Below are positions 25,426 to 34,180 of a stretch of DNA of 64,000 nt, in pieces (position 1 is the first letter of the stretch; the number at the start of each line of letters is the position of its first letter). The stretch comes from Actimicrobium sp034313845. Lineage in GTDB: Bacteria > Pseudomonadota > Gammaproteobacteria > Burkholderiales > Burkholderiaceae_D. The notes under the pieces were generated by a model. That model ran no database searches, was not told the DNA's origin, and worked only from the letters and a program-made list of their open reading frames with translations. The DNA lies in assembly GCF_034313845.1 (NCBI RefSeq), contig NZ_JAVIWN010000003.1. One strand, 5' to 3'. The position numbers were made by a program, and so were the translations under genes.

Positions 25426-26768
25426 CAGGTGTTGCGCATCATGGCTTCGATGTCGGCGATGGTTTTGGGTGCGGCGCTGCTCATGACCTCCGCGCCATCG
25501 GCGGTGACGGCAACATCGTCTTCGATGCGGATGCCGATGTTCCAGTATTGCTCGGGAATGCCGGGGGCTGGCCGCACGTAGATACCCGGTTCGACCGTCA
25601 GCGTCATGCCGGGATGCAGGATGCGCCATGGCTTGTCGCCGCCCTCGCTGGTGGTGTCATTGACTTCGCGGTATTCGCCGACATCATGCACATCCATGCC
25701 CAGCCAGTGGCCGGTACGGTGCATGTAGAAATGGCGGTAGTCGCCATTGGTGATGACGTCGTCGAGCGTGCCGACCTTGTTGGCATCGAGCAGGCCGGTA
25801 TCGAGCATGCCTTGCGAGAGGATGCGCACAGCAGCGTCATGGCCATCCATGAAACGCTGGCCCGGCCGGATGGCGGCAATGGCGGCATGCTGGGCCGCCA
25901 GCACCAGTTCGTACAGCGTGGTTTGCGCTGGCGTGAAGCGGCCGTTGGCGGGAAAAGTGCGCGTGATATCGGAGGCATAGCTATCAAGTTCGCAACCGGC
26001 ATCGATGAGCACCAGATCGCCGTCTTGCAGGACCGTGGCACCCGCGCGGTAATGCAGCACGCAGGCATTCGCGCCGGTGGCAACGATCGAGGTGTAGGCC
26101 GGGAAGTCGGAGCCGTGACGGCGGAATTCGTGCAGCAGTTCGGCGTCGATCTGGTACTCGTGCAGACCGGGTTTGGCCATGCGCATTGCCCGTGCATGGG
26201 CTTCGGCGGAGATCGTCGCGGCACGGCGCATGATGGCCAGTTCGGAGTCGTCCTTGATCAGCCGCATTTCATTGAGCAGACCGCTGACATCATGGGCTGA
26301 CGACGGTGCGGTGATGCCGGCACGCGACTGGGTCCGGACTTTTTTCAGCCAGCCCTGGACCTGCGCATCGAGTGCGCTGTTGCTGCCCAGCGCGTAAAAC
26401 AGCGCTGGCTGGTCGGCCAGCAGTTTCGGCAAGATGGCATCGAGCGCGTCGATCGGGAAGGCGGCGTCGAAACCGAATGCTTCACGGGCATTGTCAGGGC
26501 CATGCCGAAAACCTTCCCAGATTTCACGCTCGCTGTTTTTCTCGCGACAGAACAGGATGGATTGATTCTTCTTGCCCGCGACCAGCACGATGACGGCTTC
26601 CGGTTCGACGAAACCGGACAGGTAGTAAAAGGTGCTGTCATGCCGGTACGGATATTCGGCATCGCTGTTGCGGTGCACTTCCGGCGCGGTCGGGAGGATG
26701 GCTACGCCGCCTCCGCGTGCCTGCATTTGTGCGATCAGGCTGGCGCGACGGGCGGCGTAGGAACTCAT
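25425..26768 (-). CDS. pepP: Xaa-Pro aminopeptidase P
   Basis: Cytosolic dimetal pita-bread peptidase that removes N-terminal residues preceding proline; 447 residues. An N-terminal aminopeptidase P domain (MSSYAARRASLIAQM...) precedes the catalytic domain. Metal ligands are visible in LIDAGCELDSYASDITRTF (two Asp), the HWLGMDVHDVGEY region (His), TVEPGIYV (Glu) and GIRIEDDV (Glu). It overlaps murU upstream by 4 bp and the hydroxylase downstream by 1 bp, so amgK-murU-pepP-ubiH form one tight operon. Confidence 0.95.
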   Translation of the reverse strand: MSSYAARRASLIAQMQARGGGVAILPTAPEVHRNSDAEYPYRHDSTFYYLSGFVEPEAVIVLVAGKKNQSILFCREKNSEREIWEGFRHGPDNAREAFGFDAAFPIDALDAILPKLLADQPALFYALGSNSALDAQVQGWLKKVRTQSRAGITAPSSAHDVSGLLNEMRLIKDDSELAIMRRAATISAEAHARAMRMAKPGLHEYQIDAELLHEFRRHGSDFPAYTSIVATGANACVLHYRAGATVLQDGDLVLIDAGCELDSYASDITRTFPANGRFTPAQTTLYELVLAAQHAAIAAIRPGQRFMDGHDAAVRILSQGMLDTGLLDANKVGTLDDVITNGDYRHFYMHRTGHWLGMDVHDVGEYREVNDTTSEGGDKPWRILHPGMTLTVEPGIYVRPAPGIPEQYWNIGIRIEDDVAVTADGAEVMSSAAPKTIADIEAMMRNT

Positions 26769-27484
26769 GGTTGTTTGCTTTCAGTGAGGGGACGGTTCAA
26801 TTGGGCCAGACGCTCGGGCGTACCGACGTCTGTCCAGTCGCCACGATACACCTCTCCGCCGATTTGTCCCCGGGCAGCAAAATCGCGTAGCAGTGGTGCT
26901 AGCTTGGCGGAGTGTCCGGGAATAAGTGTAGCGAATAATTCCGGCCGGTAGACGCCGATACCCGAGAATGTATACCGTGGTGTGCCATCGTTGTTGACGG
27001 CGAAAGTGGTCAGGCCGAAGTCGCCGTCGGGCACGTGCGGCGGATTTTTTACCAGGTAGATCCAGCCGATATCGCGCTGGTCAGCCGGATACGGATTGCC
27101 CCACATGTCGGCATCGACCAGCGCCGACTTGACCTGCTCGAAATCGAAATGCGGGCAATAGATATCGCCATTGACGACCACGAACGGCGCATCGCCCAGC
27201 AGCGGCAGCGCCTGCGCAATGCCACCGGCGGTGTCGAGTGCGGTGGCTTCCGCCGAATATTGCAGGGTCGCGCCGAACTGACTGCCGTCGCCGAGCGTGT
27301 CGACCAGTTGCTGGCCGAGATGGGCGTGGTTGATGACGATTTCGGTGATGCCGGCACGCACCAGGTTCAGGATGTGCCAGACAATGAGTGCGCGGCCGCG
27401 GACTTTGAGCAGTGGTTTGGGGCAGGTGTCGGTGAGCGGACGCATCCGCTCGCCGCGCCCGGCGGCGAGGATCATGGCTTTCAT
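26765..27484 (-). CDS. murU: N-acetylmuramate alpha-1-phosphate uridylyltransferase
   Basis: Nucleotidyltransferase of 239 residues from the ATG at 27484. The N-terminus MILAAGRGERMRPLTDTCPKP carries the GxGxRxxPxTxxxPK signature, and ADMWGNPYP and FSGIGVYRPELF follow. Together with the adjacent kinase it matches the AmgK/MurU bypass known from Pseudomonas putida, in which recycled MurNAc is made into UDP-MurNAc, giving intrinsic fosfomycin tolerance. The pair next to lptD is the usual location. A generic mannose-1-phosphate guanylyltransferase is the main alternative name. Confidence 0.88.
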   Translation of the reverse strand: MKAMILAAGRGERMRPLTDTCPKPLLKVRGRALIVWHILNLVRAGITEIVINHAHLGQQLVDTLGDGSQFGATLQYSAEATALDTAGGIAQALPLLGDAPFVVVNGDIYCPHFDFEQVKSALVDADMWGNPYPADQRDIGWIYLVKNPPHVPDGDFGLTTFAVNNDGTPRYTFSGIGVYRPELFATLIPGHSAKLAPLLRDFAARGQIGGEVYRGDWTDVGTPERLAQLNRPLTESKQP

Positions 27485-27512
27485 GCAGCAGGCTTTCAGT
27501 AAGAGATGAAGA

Positions 27513-28535
27513 TCAGAAGGTGTAGCCGACCGACGGTGCCTTGTCCTCGAGTTCATCGAGCAGCACGATCAATGGTGCCAGCACCTTGTAACGACCGGCG
27601 ACCTTGCGGGTGTAGCGCATTACGAGCGGCAAGTCTTTCAGATAGGCGTCCTTGCCATCGCGGTGATACAGACGCGCGAAGATGCCGAGCACTTTGAGAT
27701 GACGCTGCAAGCCCATGAATTCAAAGTCACGGTAGAACGCGTCAATGTCGGGGTTCACCGGCAGGCCGGCGCGCTTGGCCCGTTCCCAGTAGCGGATAGC
27801 CCAGTCCAGTACTTGCTCTTCATCCCATTCGATGTATGCATCGCGCAGCAGCGACACCAGGTCGTAGGTGATCGGGCCGTACACCGCATCCTGGAAATCG
27901 AGGATGCCGGGATTGCCGACCGGTAGCACCATTAAATTGCGTGCATGGTAATCGCGATGCACATACACCTGCGGTTGCGCCAGGTTGTTGGCCAGCAGCG
28001 CATCGAAGACGCCATTGAGTGACTTGTGCTGGGCTTCGCTGAGCGTGACGCCGAGGTGTTTGGCGACATACCAGTCAGGGAACAGCATCAGCTCGCGCTG
28101 CAGCAGCGCGCGGTCATAGTCGGGCAGCACACCGGGCTGGCTGTGCATCTGGATGTGGACCAGTGCGTCGATCGCATCGAGGTACAGCGCGGGTGCCGTG
28201 TCGGCGTTGAGCTGCTCCAGATAGGTGGTCGCGCCGAGGTCGCTGAGTAGCAAAAATCCTTGCGCGACATCCTGCGCCAGCACGGTCGGCACCGATACGC
28301 CGGTGGCACCGAACAGTTGGGCGACGGCGATGAAAGGCTGGACATCTTCCTGCGGTGGTGGCGCATCCATCACGATCGCGCTGCTGCCGCTGTTGCCATT
28401 CTCGCCGAGGTCGACCCGGAAGTAACGACGGAAGCTGGCGTCGGCTGACGCGGGGCGCAAGCTGTCAAGGCGGATGTCGGCAGGCAGGCTGGCAAGCCAG
28501 AGTTTTAAATTGGTCAAACGAAGATCAGTTGGCAT
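27513..28535 (-). CDS. amgK: Anomeric MurNAc/GlcNAc kinase
   Basis: Aminoglycoside-phosphotransferase-fold kinase of 340 residues that phosphorylates C1 of MurNAc and GlcNAc released during peptidoglycan turnover. The catalytic loop VYVHRDYHARNLMVLP is followed by the metal-binding GILDFQDAVYGP. The start of murU lies 28 bp downstream of its stop codon. It is divergent from lptD; a TATAAT at 28589-28594 in the shared 111-bp gap points toward lptD, though no -35 is clear. Confidence 0.9.
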   Translation of the reverse strand: MPTDLRLTNLKLWLASLPADIRLDSLRPASADASFRRYFRVDLGENGNSGSSAIVMDAPPPQEDVQPFIAVAQLFGATGVSVPTVLAQDVAQGFLLLSDLGATTYLEQLNADTAPALYLDAIDALVHIQMHSQPGVLPDYDRALLQRELMLFPDWYVAKHLGVTLSEAQHKSLNGVFDALLANNLAQPQVYVHRDYHARNLMVLPVGNPGILDFQDAVYGPITYDLVSLLRDAYIEWDEEQVLDWAIRYWERAKRAGLPVNPDIDAFYRDFEFMGLQRHLKVLGIFARLYHRDGKDAYLKDLPLVMRYTRKVAGRYKVLAPLIVLLDELEDKAPSVGYTF

Positions 28536-28646
28536 AAGTAAAGGCAGGAGACAGTCCGGGTTTCCGGTCGGGAGGGAATGAGTTCCCCTATAATAAGTGA
28601 TTCAATTTAAAAAATCGCCTGCCACGGTGGTCACTCCCCCCATTTC

Positions 28647-30860
28647 ATGATCCGGTTCCCTGTCCTGTCCCCGACGCAGCGTCTGCTTCGCACCCTGACC
28701 GCTGTGGTCGCGGCTGCCGCACTGCCCAGTTACGTGCTGGCCCAAAGCGCGTCCAAGCCTGTGAAGCAGAGTGACCGTGAAGCACCGGCCGAGATCAGCG
28801 CAGAGAGCATGACCGGTCGACCTGATCGCGAACTCGATCTGGCCAACAAGGTCGAGATCGTGCGCGGCGTGACGACGATCAACTCCGACAAGGCCCAGTA
28901 CCATGTCGTCGAAGATGAAGTCGAAGCCATCGGCAATGTCCGCATGAAGCGCGTCGAGGACATCTATACCGGCGACGAGCTCAAGCTCAACATGGATGGC
29001 GGTATCGGTTATGTCACCAATCCGACCTATCGCCTTGAGCGCACCAAGGGTCAGGGTGCGGGCAAGCGGATCGACTTTGAATCCGAAACCGAAGCCACGG
29101 TGGTCGATGGCACGTACAGCACGTGCGAAGGACCGAACCCGGATTGGTATTTGCGGTCGGGCACACTGAACCTCGACACCGCGCGCGACATCGGCCTGGC
29201 CCGGAACAGTGTCGTGTATTTCAAGGGTGTGCCCATCCTCGGCGCGCCGGCCATGTCGTTCCCGCTATCGGGTGCGCGCAAGTCGGGCGTGCTGCCGCCT
29301 ACCATCGGCGCGACCAACCGCGGCGGTCTCGAAGTCATGGTGCCGTATTACTTCAACATTGCACCGAACCGCGACCTGACCGTTTATCCGAACGTCATTG
29401 CGCAGCGCGGTTTGCAGCTTGGTGCGGTGGCGCGGTATCTTGATCCGTCGTATTCGGGCGAAACCAAGCTCGAAGGTTTGCTCAAGGACAAACTGACCGG
29501 GACCGACCGCTGGTCCGTGTCATCCATCCATACGCAATCGCTGCTTCCCGGACTGACGCTGAACTGGAATATCAACGCGGCATCCGATGATGCCTATCCA
29601 AGTGATTTTTCGCGCACCCTGACCACTGCCCAGCAACGTTTGCTGTTGCGCGACCTGAGCCTGAGTTACGGCCAACCGTACTGGAGCCTGACGGCACGTG
29701 CCAGTAAATACCAGGTCTTGCAGGATCCGCTGGCACCGATCGCGCAGCCGTATGACCGCTTGCCACAGATTACTTTCAGTTCGGCGCGTCCGGATATCGG
29801 CGGTTTCGATCTGGCACTGGATTCGGACCTGACGCGCTTCGCGCATCCGACGCTGCAGCAGGGTGACCGCCTTTTCGTCAGTCCGAAAGTGTCGTATCCG
29901 ATTATCGAGCCAGGCTTTTTCATTACACCAAAACTGTCGTTCCATGCGACGCGCTATCAGCTTGCCGATGGCGGTGCCGGTGTCGCGCCAGGTACTGATA
30001 CCTCGTTGCAGCGGACTATTCCGACCGCCTCAATCGACAGCGGCATGGTATTTGAACGCGAGTCCAATTTCTTTGGCCACGGCATGACCCAGACGCTGGA
30101 GCCGCGCCTGTTCTATGTCTACACGCCTTACCGCGACCAGTCGATGCTGCCCAATTTCGACAGTGGACTGGCCGACCTGAGTTTTACCCAGTTGTTCAGC
30201 GAAAACCGTTTCGTCGGTAATGACCGCATTGGTGACGCCAACCAGGTCACCGCAGCAGTGACCACGCGCTTTCTGGAAGAGACGGGTGCGGAGCGGGCGC
30301 GCATCGCGCTGGGCCAGCGCTACTATTTTGCTGATCAGCGCGTTGCACTCGGGACCTTGCCCAATCAAAGCCGGTCCGACTTGCTGCTGTCGGCCAATGG
30401 TCGCGTCAGCCAATCGTTTTCGGCGGAAACCAACCTGCAATACAGCCAGAGCCAGGGTGTGCTCAACCGTGCCAACGCAGGCATCAAATATCAGCCGGGT
30501 CCAATGAAGGTACTGAATCTGGCGTACCGGCAGGACTTGCCGAATAATCTGGAAAAATCATTCGAGGTGTCGACGCAGTGGCCATTTGCCAGTCGCTGGT
30601 ATGGTGTTGGCCGGATCAATTATTCGCTGACCACCAGCAAGGTTGCCGAAGGCTTGCTCGGGGTCGAGTACAAAGCCGACTGCTGGGTGTTTCGCGTCGT
30701 TGCGCAGCGCATTCCGACAGCGACCTTGCAAGCCACGTCGGCATTATTTTTCCAGCTTGAATTAAACGGATTGTCCAAACTGGGGTCGAACCCGCTGCAA
30801 GCGCTGCGCAGCAGCGTACCGGGTTACCAGAACGTCAATCAACCTTATAACCGTCAATGA
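28647..30860 (+). CDS. lptD: LPS-assembly protein LptD
   Basis: Outer-membrane beta-barrel that, with LptE, inserts LPS into the outer leaflet. It has 737 residues. The signal peptide is RLLRTLTAVVAAAALPSYVLAQS, with cleavage near residue 33. The periplasmic OstA jellyroll domain follows (ISAESMTGRPDRELDLANK, then DKAQYHVVEDEVEAIGNV), then a long barrel with many aromatic alternating strands. A paired cysteine pattern is present (TCEGPN near the N-domain, ADCWVF near the C-terminus). It is the first gene of lptD-surA-pdxA-rsmA. Confidence 0.96.
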   Translation: MIRFPVLSPTQRLLRTLTAVVAAAALPSYVLAQSASKPVKQSDREAPAEISAESMTGRPDRELDLANKVEIVRGVTTINSDKAQYHVVEDEVEAIGNVRMKRVEDIYTGDELKLNMDGGIGYVTNPTYRLERTKGQGAGKRIDFESETEATVVDGTYSTCEGPNPDWYLRSGTLNLDTARDIGLARNSVVYFKGVPILGAPAMSFPLSGARKSGVLPPTIGATNRGGLEVMVPYYFNIAPNRDLTVYPNVIAQRGLQLGAVARYLDPSYSGETKLEGLLKDKLTGTDRWSVSSIHTQSLLPGLTLNWNINAASDDAYPSDFSRTLTTAQQRLLLRDLSLSYGQPYWSLTARASKYQVLQDPLAPIAQPYDRLPQITFSSARPDIGGFDLALDSDLTRFAHPTLQQGDRLFVSPKVSYPIIEPGFFITPKLSFHATRYQLADGGAGVAPGTDTSLQRTIPTASIDSGMVFERESNFFGHGMTQTLEPRLFYVYTPYRDQSMLPNFDSGLADLSFTQLFSENRFVGNDRIGDANQVTAAVTTRFLEETGAERARIALGQRYYFADQRVALGTLPNQSRSDLLLSANGRVSQSFSAETNLQYSQSQGVLNRANAGIKYQPGPMKVLNLAYRQDLPNNLEKSFEVSTQWPFASRWYGVGRINYSLTTSKVAEGLLGVEYKADCWVFRVVAQRIPTATLQATSALFFQLELNGLSKLGSNPLQALRSSVPGYQNVNQPYNRQ

Positions 30861-32290
30861 TTACGAATTTTTCCAGGACTCCAGATCACACCATGCGACA
30901 AGTCAACTCCCCAGTTCAGTATCTGAAAATTGCTGCCGTGCTGATCAGTCTCGCCTTCGGCGCGATGCAACCGGCGAGCGCGCAGTTCACACCGTCCAAT
31001 CAAGTTGCGCCCGCTACCACGGCACCGCGCAGCAAAGAACCGCAGCCCATCGATTCGATCGTCGCCGTCGTCAATAGCGATGTCATCACGCGCCTGGAAC
31101 TTAACAACCGGGTTGTCATGGTCGAATCGCGCATGAAGCAGCAGGGCACGCAGTTGCCGCAACGCGCATTACTCGAAAAGCAGATCCTCGAGCGCATGAT
31201 CGTCGATCGCGCCCAATTACAACTGGCGGCTGACAGTGGCATCAAGATTGATGATGTGATGCTGGACCGCGCCATGGCGCGACTGGCCGAGCAGAATCAA
31301 TTATCGATGCAGGATTTCCGCAACCAGCTGGAACGCGAAGGCATGTCTTTCTCACGCTTCCGTGAAGAGATTCGCGAAGAAATCGCGATGCAGCGGATTC
31401 GTGAACGCGAAGTCGACAACAAGCTCCAGATCACCGAATCCGAAGTGGACAACTACCTCGAAGCCGCGAAGAGCGCGCCGCAGATTCAGCCCGAGTACAA
31501 CATCGCACAGATCCTGGTGCGCATTCCCGAAAACGCGACTGCCGAACAGATCGCTGCACGCCGTGCGCGGGCTGACGACGTTGCCCGCCAATTGCGTGGT
31601 GGTGCGGATTTCAACAAGCTGGCGGCGTCGTATTCGGACTCGGTTGATGCGCTCAAGGGTGGCGAGCTGGGCTGGCGGACGGCCGACCGTTTGCCACAAA
31701 TCTTCGTCGATGCCGTCGCCAAGCTCAACGAGGGCGAACTGTCCGACGTGATCAAGAGCGCCAGTGGTTTCCATATCCTGAAAGTCGTCGGCAAGCGCAG
31801 CCGTACCGCCGAGAACAGCACGGCGGCAGTTGCCGCCGCCGCAGTCGAGCAAACCCATGCGCGGCATATCCTGATCAAGGTCAACACCATCGTGACGGCG
31901 TCCGAAGCGCTGCGCAAACTGACCGACCTGAAACAGCGTCTCGATAACAAGGCCGCGACTTTCGATGAACTCGCCAAGCTGTATTCGAATGACCTGTCCG
32001 CCTCGAAAGGCGGCGACCTTGGCTGGATTTATCCGGGCGATACCGTGCCTGAATTTGAACGTGCGATGAACCTGCTCAAGCCGGGCGAAGTCAGTGCGCC
32101 TGTCGAAACACCATTCGGCTATCACCTGATCGAAGTGATCGAACGCAAGAGTCAGGATGTGTCGCAAGAGCGCCAGCGCCTCGCCGCACGTCAGGCATTG
32201 CGTGAGCGCAAACTCGAAGAAGCCACGCAGGATTGGGTTCGTCAGTTACGCGATCGCGCTTATGTCGAATACCGGCTGGATAGCCAATAA
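30857..32290 (+). CDS. surA: Periplasmic chaperone/peptidyl-prolyl isomerase SurA
   Basis: Escorts outer-membrane proteins, including LptD, across the periplasm. A signal peptide ending PASAQF is followed by the SurA N domain (PIDSIVAVVNSDVITRLEL) and two parvulin domains: IAQILVRIP...GGELGWRT, then ARHILIKVN...GGDLGWIYPGD. The first ATG (30857) overlaps the lptD stop (ATGA) and gives 477 residues; an internal ATG at 30893 would give a shorter, more canonical signal peptide. Neither has a strong ribosome binding site. Confidence 0.95.
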   Translation: MITNFSRTPDHTMRQVNSPVQYLKIAAVLISLAFGAMQPASAQFTPSNQVAPATTAPRSKEPQPIDSIVAVVNSDVITRLELNNRVVMVESRMKQQGTQLPQRALLEKQILERMIVDRAQLQLAADSGIKIDDVMLDRAMARLAEQNQLSMQDFRNQLEREGMSFSRFREEIREEIAMQRIREREVDNKLQITESEVDNYLEAAKSAPQIQPEYNIAQILVRIPENATAEQIAARRARADDVARQLRGGADFNKLAASYSDSVDALKGGELGWRTADRLPQIFVDAVAKLNEGELSDVIKSASGFHILKVVGKRSRTAENSTAAVAAAAVEQTHARHILIKVNTIVTASEALRKLTDLKQRLDNKAATFDELAKLYSNDLSASKGGDLGWIYPGDTVPEFERAMNLLKPGEVSAPVETPFGYHLIEVIERKSQDVSQERQRLAARQALRERKLEEATQDWVRQLRDRAYVEYRLDSQ

Positions 32291-33327
32291 TGGCGACTGC
32301 CAGCATGACCACTGTGCGACCGACCGTCGCCATTACCTGTGGCGAACCAGCCGGGATCGGTCCGGAAATCGCCTTGCGCGCCGCCTGGGAGCTGCGTAAC
32401 GATGTCAATTGCGTGCTCATCGGCGACGCCGCGTTCCTGGCCATTCTGGCCGATCAGATCGATCCGGCCATTGCGCTGGCGGCTACCTCGGTGCAGGCCG
32501 TACGCAATGGCGGATTGCCGACTTTTCCGCCGCAGCGACTGGTGGTGCTCGACAGCCCGCTGGCCGCTCATGTGGTGCCCGGTCAGCTCGATCCGCGCAA
32601 TGGCCGCAGTGTGCTGCAAATGCTCGACATGGCCATTGAAGGTACCCGTGCCGGCTGGTTTGCCGCGATGGTCACTGCTCCTCTGCAAAAAAGCACGATC
32701 AATGATTCCGGCGTGCCGTTCACCGGTCACACCGAATACCTCGCTGAAAAAACCGGTACCCCGCATGTCGTGATGATGCTCGCGGCCAGCGGCGCGCATC
32801 CGTTGCGGGTGGCACTGGCGACGATTCATCTCGCGCTCAAGGACGTACCGGCGGCGATCACGTTCGACAGTCTTGGCCGCACGCTCGACATCCTGCAGCA
32901 AGAGTTGCAGCGCCGTTTCGGACTGGCCACGCCGCGCATTCTGGTGGCGGGACTCAATCCGCATGCGGGCGAGGGCGGCTATCTCGGACACGAAGAAATC
33001 GACATCATCATTCCTGCGCTGCAGGCAGCGCGCGCGCGCGGCATCAGTGTGGCGGGTCCGTATCCGGCCGATACGCTGTTCCAGCCCAAGTATCTGAAAG
33101 ACGCCGATTGCGTGCTGGCGATGTATCACGATCAGGGCTTGCCGGTGCTCAAGTACGCCAGTTTTGGACATGGCATCAATATCACGCTGGGCTTGCCAAT
33201 TATTCGCACCTCGGTCGATCACGGCACCGCGCTCGATCTCGCGGCACTGGGCGTCGGACATGCCGACCATGGCAGCATGGTCGAGGCGATCCGTACCGCA
33301 GTGCAGATGGCGGCGGTCGCTCCATGA
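32290..33327 (+). CDS. pdxA: 4-hydroxythreonine-4-phosphate dehydrogenase PdxA
   Basis: Oxidises 4-phosphohydroxy-threonine in pyridoxal phosphate synthesis; 345 residues. ITCGEPAGIGPEIALRAAW starts the protein. The divalent-metal histidines are in FTGHTEYLAE, LNPHAGEGGYLGHEE and MYHDQGLPVLKY. It is coupled to surA (1-bp overlap) and rsmA (ATGA overlap), the same order as the E. coli surA-pdxA-rsmA operon. Confidence 0.96.
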   Translation: MATASMTTVRPTVAITCGEPAGIGPEIALRAAWELRNDVNCVLIGDAAFLAILADQIDPAIALAATSVQAVRNGGLPTFPPQRLVVLDSPLAAHVVPGQLDPRNGRSVLQMLDMAIEGTRAGWFAAMVTAPLQKSTINDSGVPFTGHTEYLAEKTGTPHVVMMLAASGAHPLRVALATIHLALKDVPAAITFDSLGRTLDILQQELQRRFGLATPRILVAGLNPHAGEGGYLGHEEIDIIIPALQAARARGISVAGPYPADTLFQPKYLKDADCVLAMYHDQGLPVLKYASFGHGINITLGLPIIRTSVDHGTALDLAALGVGHADHGSMVEAIRTAVQMAAVAP

Positions 33328-34103
33328 AGCACGTCGCCCGCAAACGCTTCGGCCAGAATTTCCTGACCGACAAGCAAGTCCTGCAAGACATCATCCAGAC
33401 CATCGCCCCGGCCCGCGCCGATACCATGGTCGAAATCGGTCCCGGCCTGGGTGCGATGACGCGATTGCTGCTCGATGACCTCGATCAGCTGCACGTGGTC
33501 GAACTCGATCGTGATCTGGTCGTGCGCCTGCAAAAAACCTTCGATCCGAAAAAATTGCTGATCCATTCCGGCGACGCATTGCAGTTCGACTTCGGCACCT
33601 TGCCGGTGCCGGCCGGACAGAAGCTGCGTGTGGTGGGCAACCTGCCTTACAACATTTCCAGTCCGCTGCTGTTCCACCTCGCCAGTTTTACCGCGCTGGT
33701 GCAGGATCAGCATTTCATGCTGCAAAAGGAAGTGGTTGAACGCATGGTCGCGCCACCCGGTGGCAAGAGCTATGGTCGGCTGTCGGTGATGCTGCAATGG
33801 CGCTACGCGATGTCGCTGCGTTTCATCGTGCCGCCGACGGCCTTTGATCCGCCGCCACGCGTCGAGTCGGCCATCGTGCGCATGATTCCTCTCGAAACAC
33901 CGCTGCCATGCAATCAGCAATCGCTGGAGGCCGTGGTGCTCAAGGCGTTTTCGATGCGCCGCAAGGTACTGCGCAATTGCCTGGCCGGCATGTTCACTGA
34001 AAATCAGCTGATCGATGCCGGCGTCGATCCGACCTTGCGGCCCGAGACGATATCGCTGGAGCAGTACGTCGGATTGGCCAACCGGTTGCCGGTCGGCGAG
34101 TAA
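33324..34103 (+). CDS. rsmA: 16S rRNA (adenine1518-N6/adenine1519-N6) dimethyltransferase
   Basis: KsgA-type methyltransferase that dimethylates two adenines in helix 45 during 30S maturation. The ATG at 33324, overlapping the pdxA stop, gives 259 residues beginning MKHVARKRFGQNFLTD. The SAM motif I is EIGPGLGAMT, and the catalytic motif IV is NLPYNISSPLLFHL. A bidirectional terminator follows 11 bp after the stop codon. Confidence 0.96.
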   Translation: MKHVARKRFGQNFLTDKQVLQDIIQTIAPARADTMVEIGPGLGAMTRLLLDDLDQLHVVELDRDLVVRLQKTFDPKKLLIHSGDALQFDFGTLPVPAGQKLRVVGNLPYNISSPLLFHLASFTALVQDQHFMLQKEVVERMVAPPGGKSYGRLSVMLQWRYAMSLRFIVPPTAFDPPPRVESAIVRMIPLETPLPCNQQSLEAVVLKAFSMRRKVLRNCLAGMFTENQLIDAGVDPTLRPETISLEQYVGLANRLPVGE

Positions 34104-34114
34104 TTCGCCGTCGC

Positions 34115-34161
34115 AAAAAAAACCGGCAAGCGCTTCCTTTCGGAAGCCCTTGCCGGCTTTG
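34115..34161. terminator. Bidirectional terminator between rsmA and the metalloprotease gene
   Basis: A long stem, CCGGCAAG/CTTGCCGG extended by GCTTCC/GGAAGC, has eight A residues on its left (34115-34122). It is a strong intrinsic terminator for the minus-strand protease gene and a weaker one for rsmA. Confidence 0.88.
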
Positions 34162-34180
34162 TTGTTCCTGCTGAAATGAA

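Noticed and set aside
25212..26300. 362-codon plus-strand frame opposite pepP and the hydroxylase
   Set aside because: Shadow frame; both minus-strand genes have intact catalytic motifs over the whole range.
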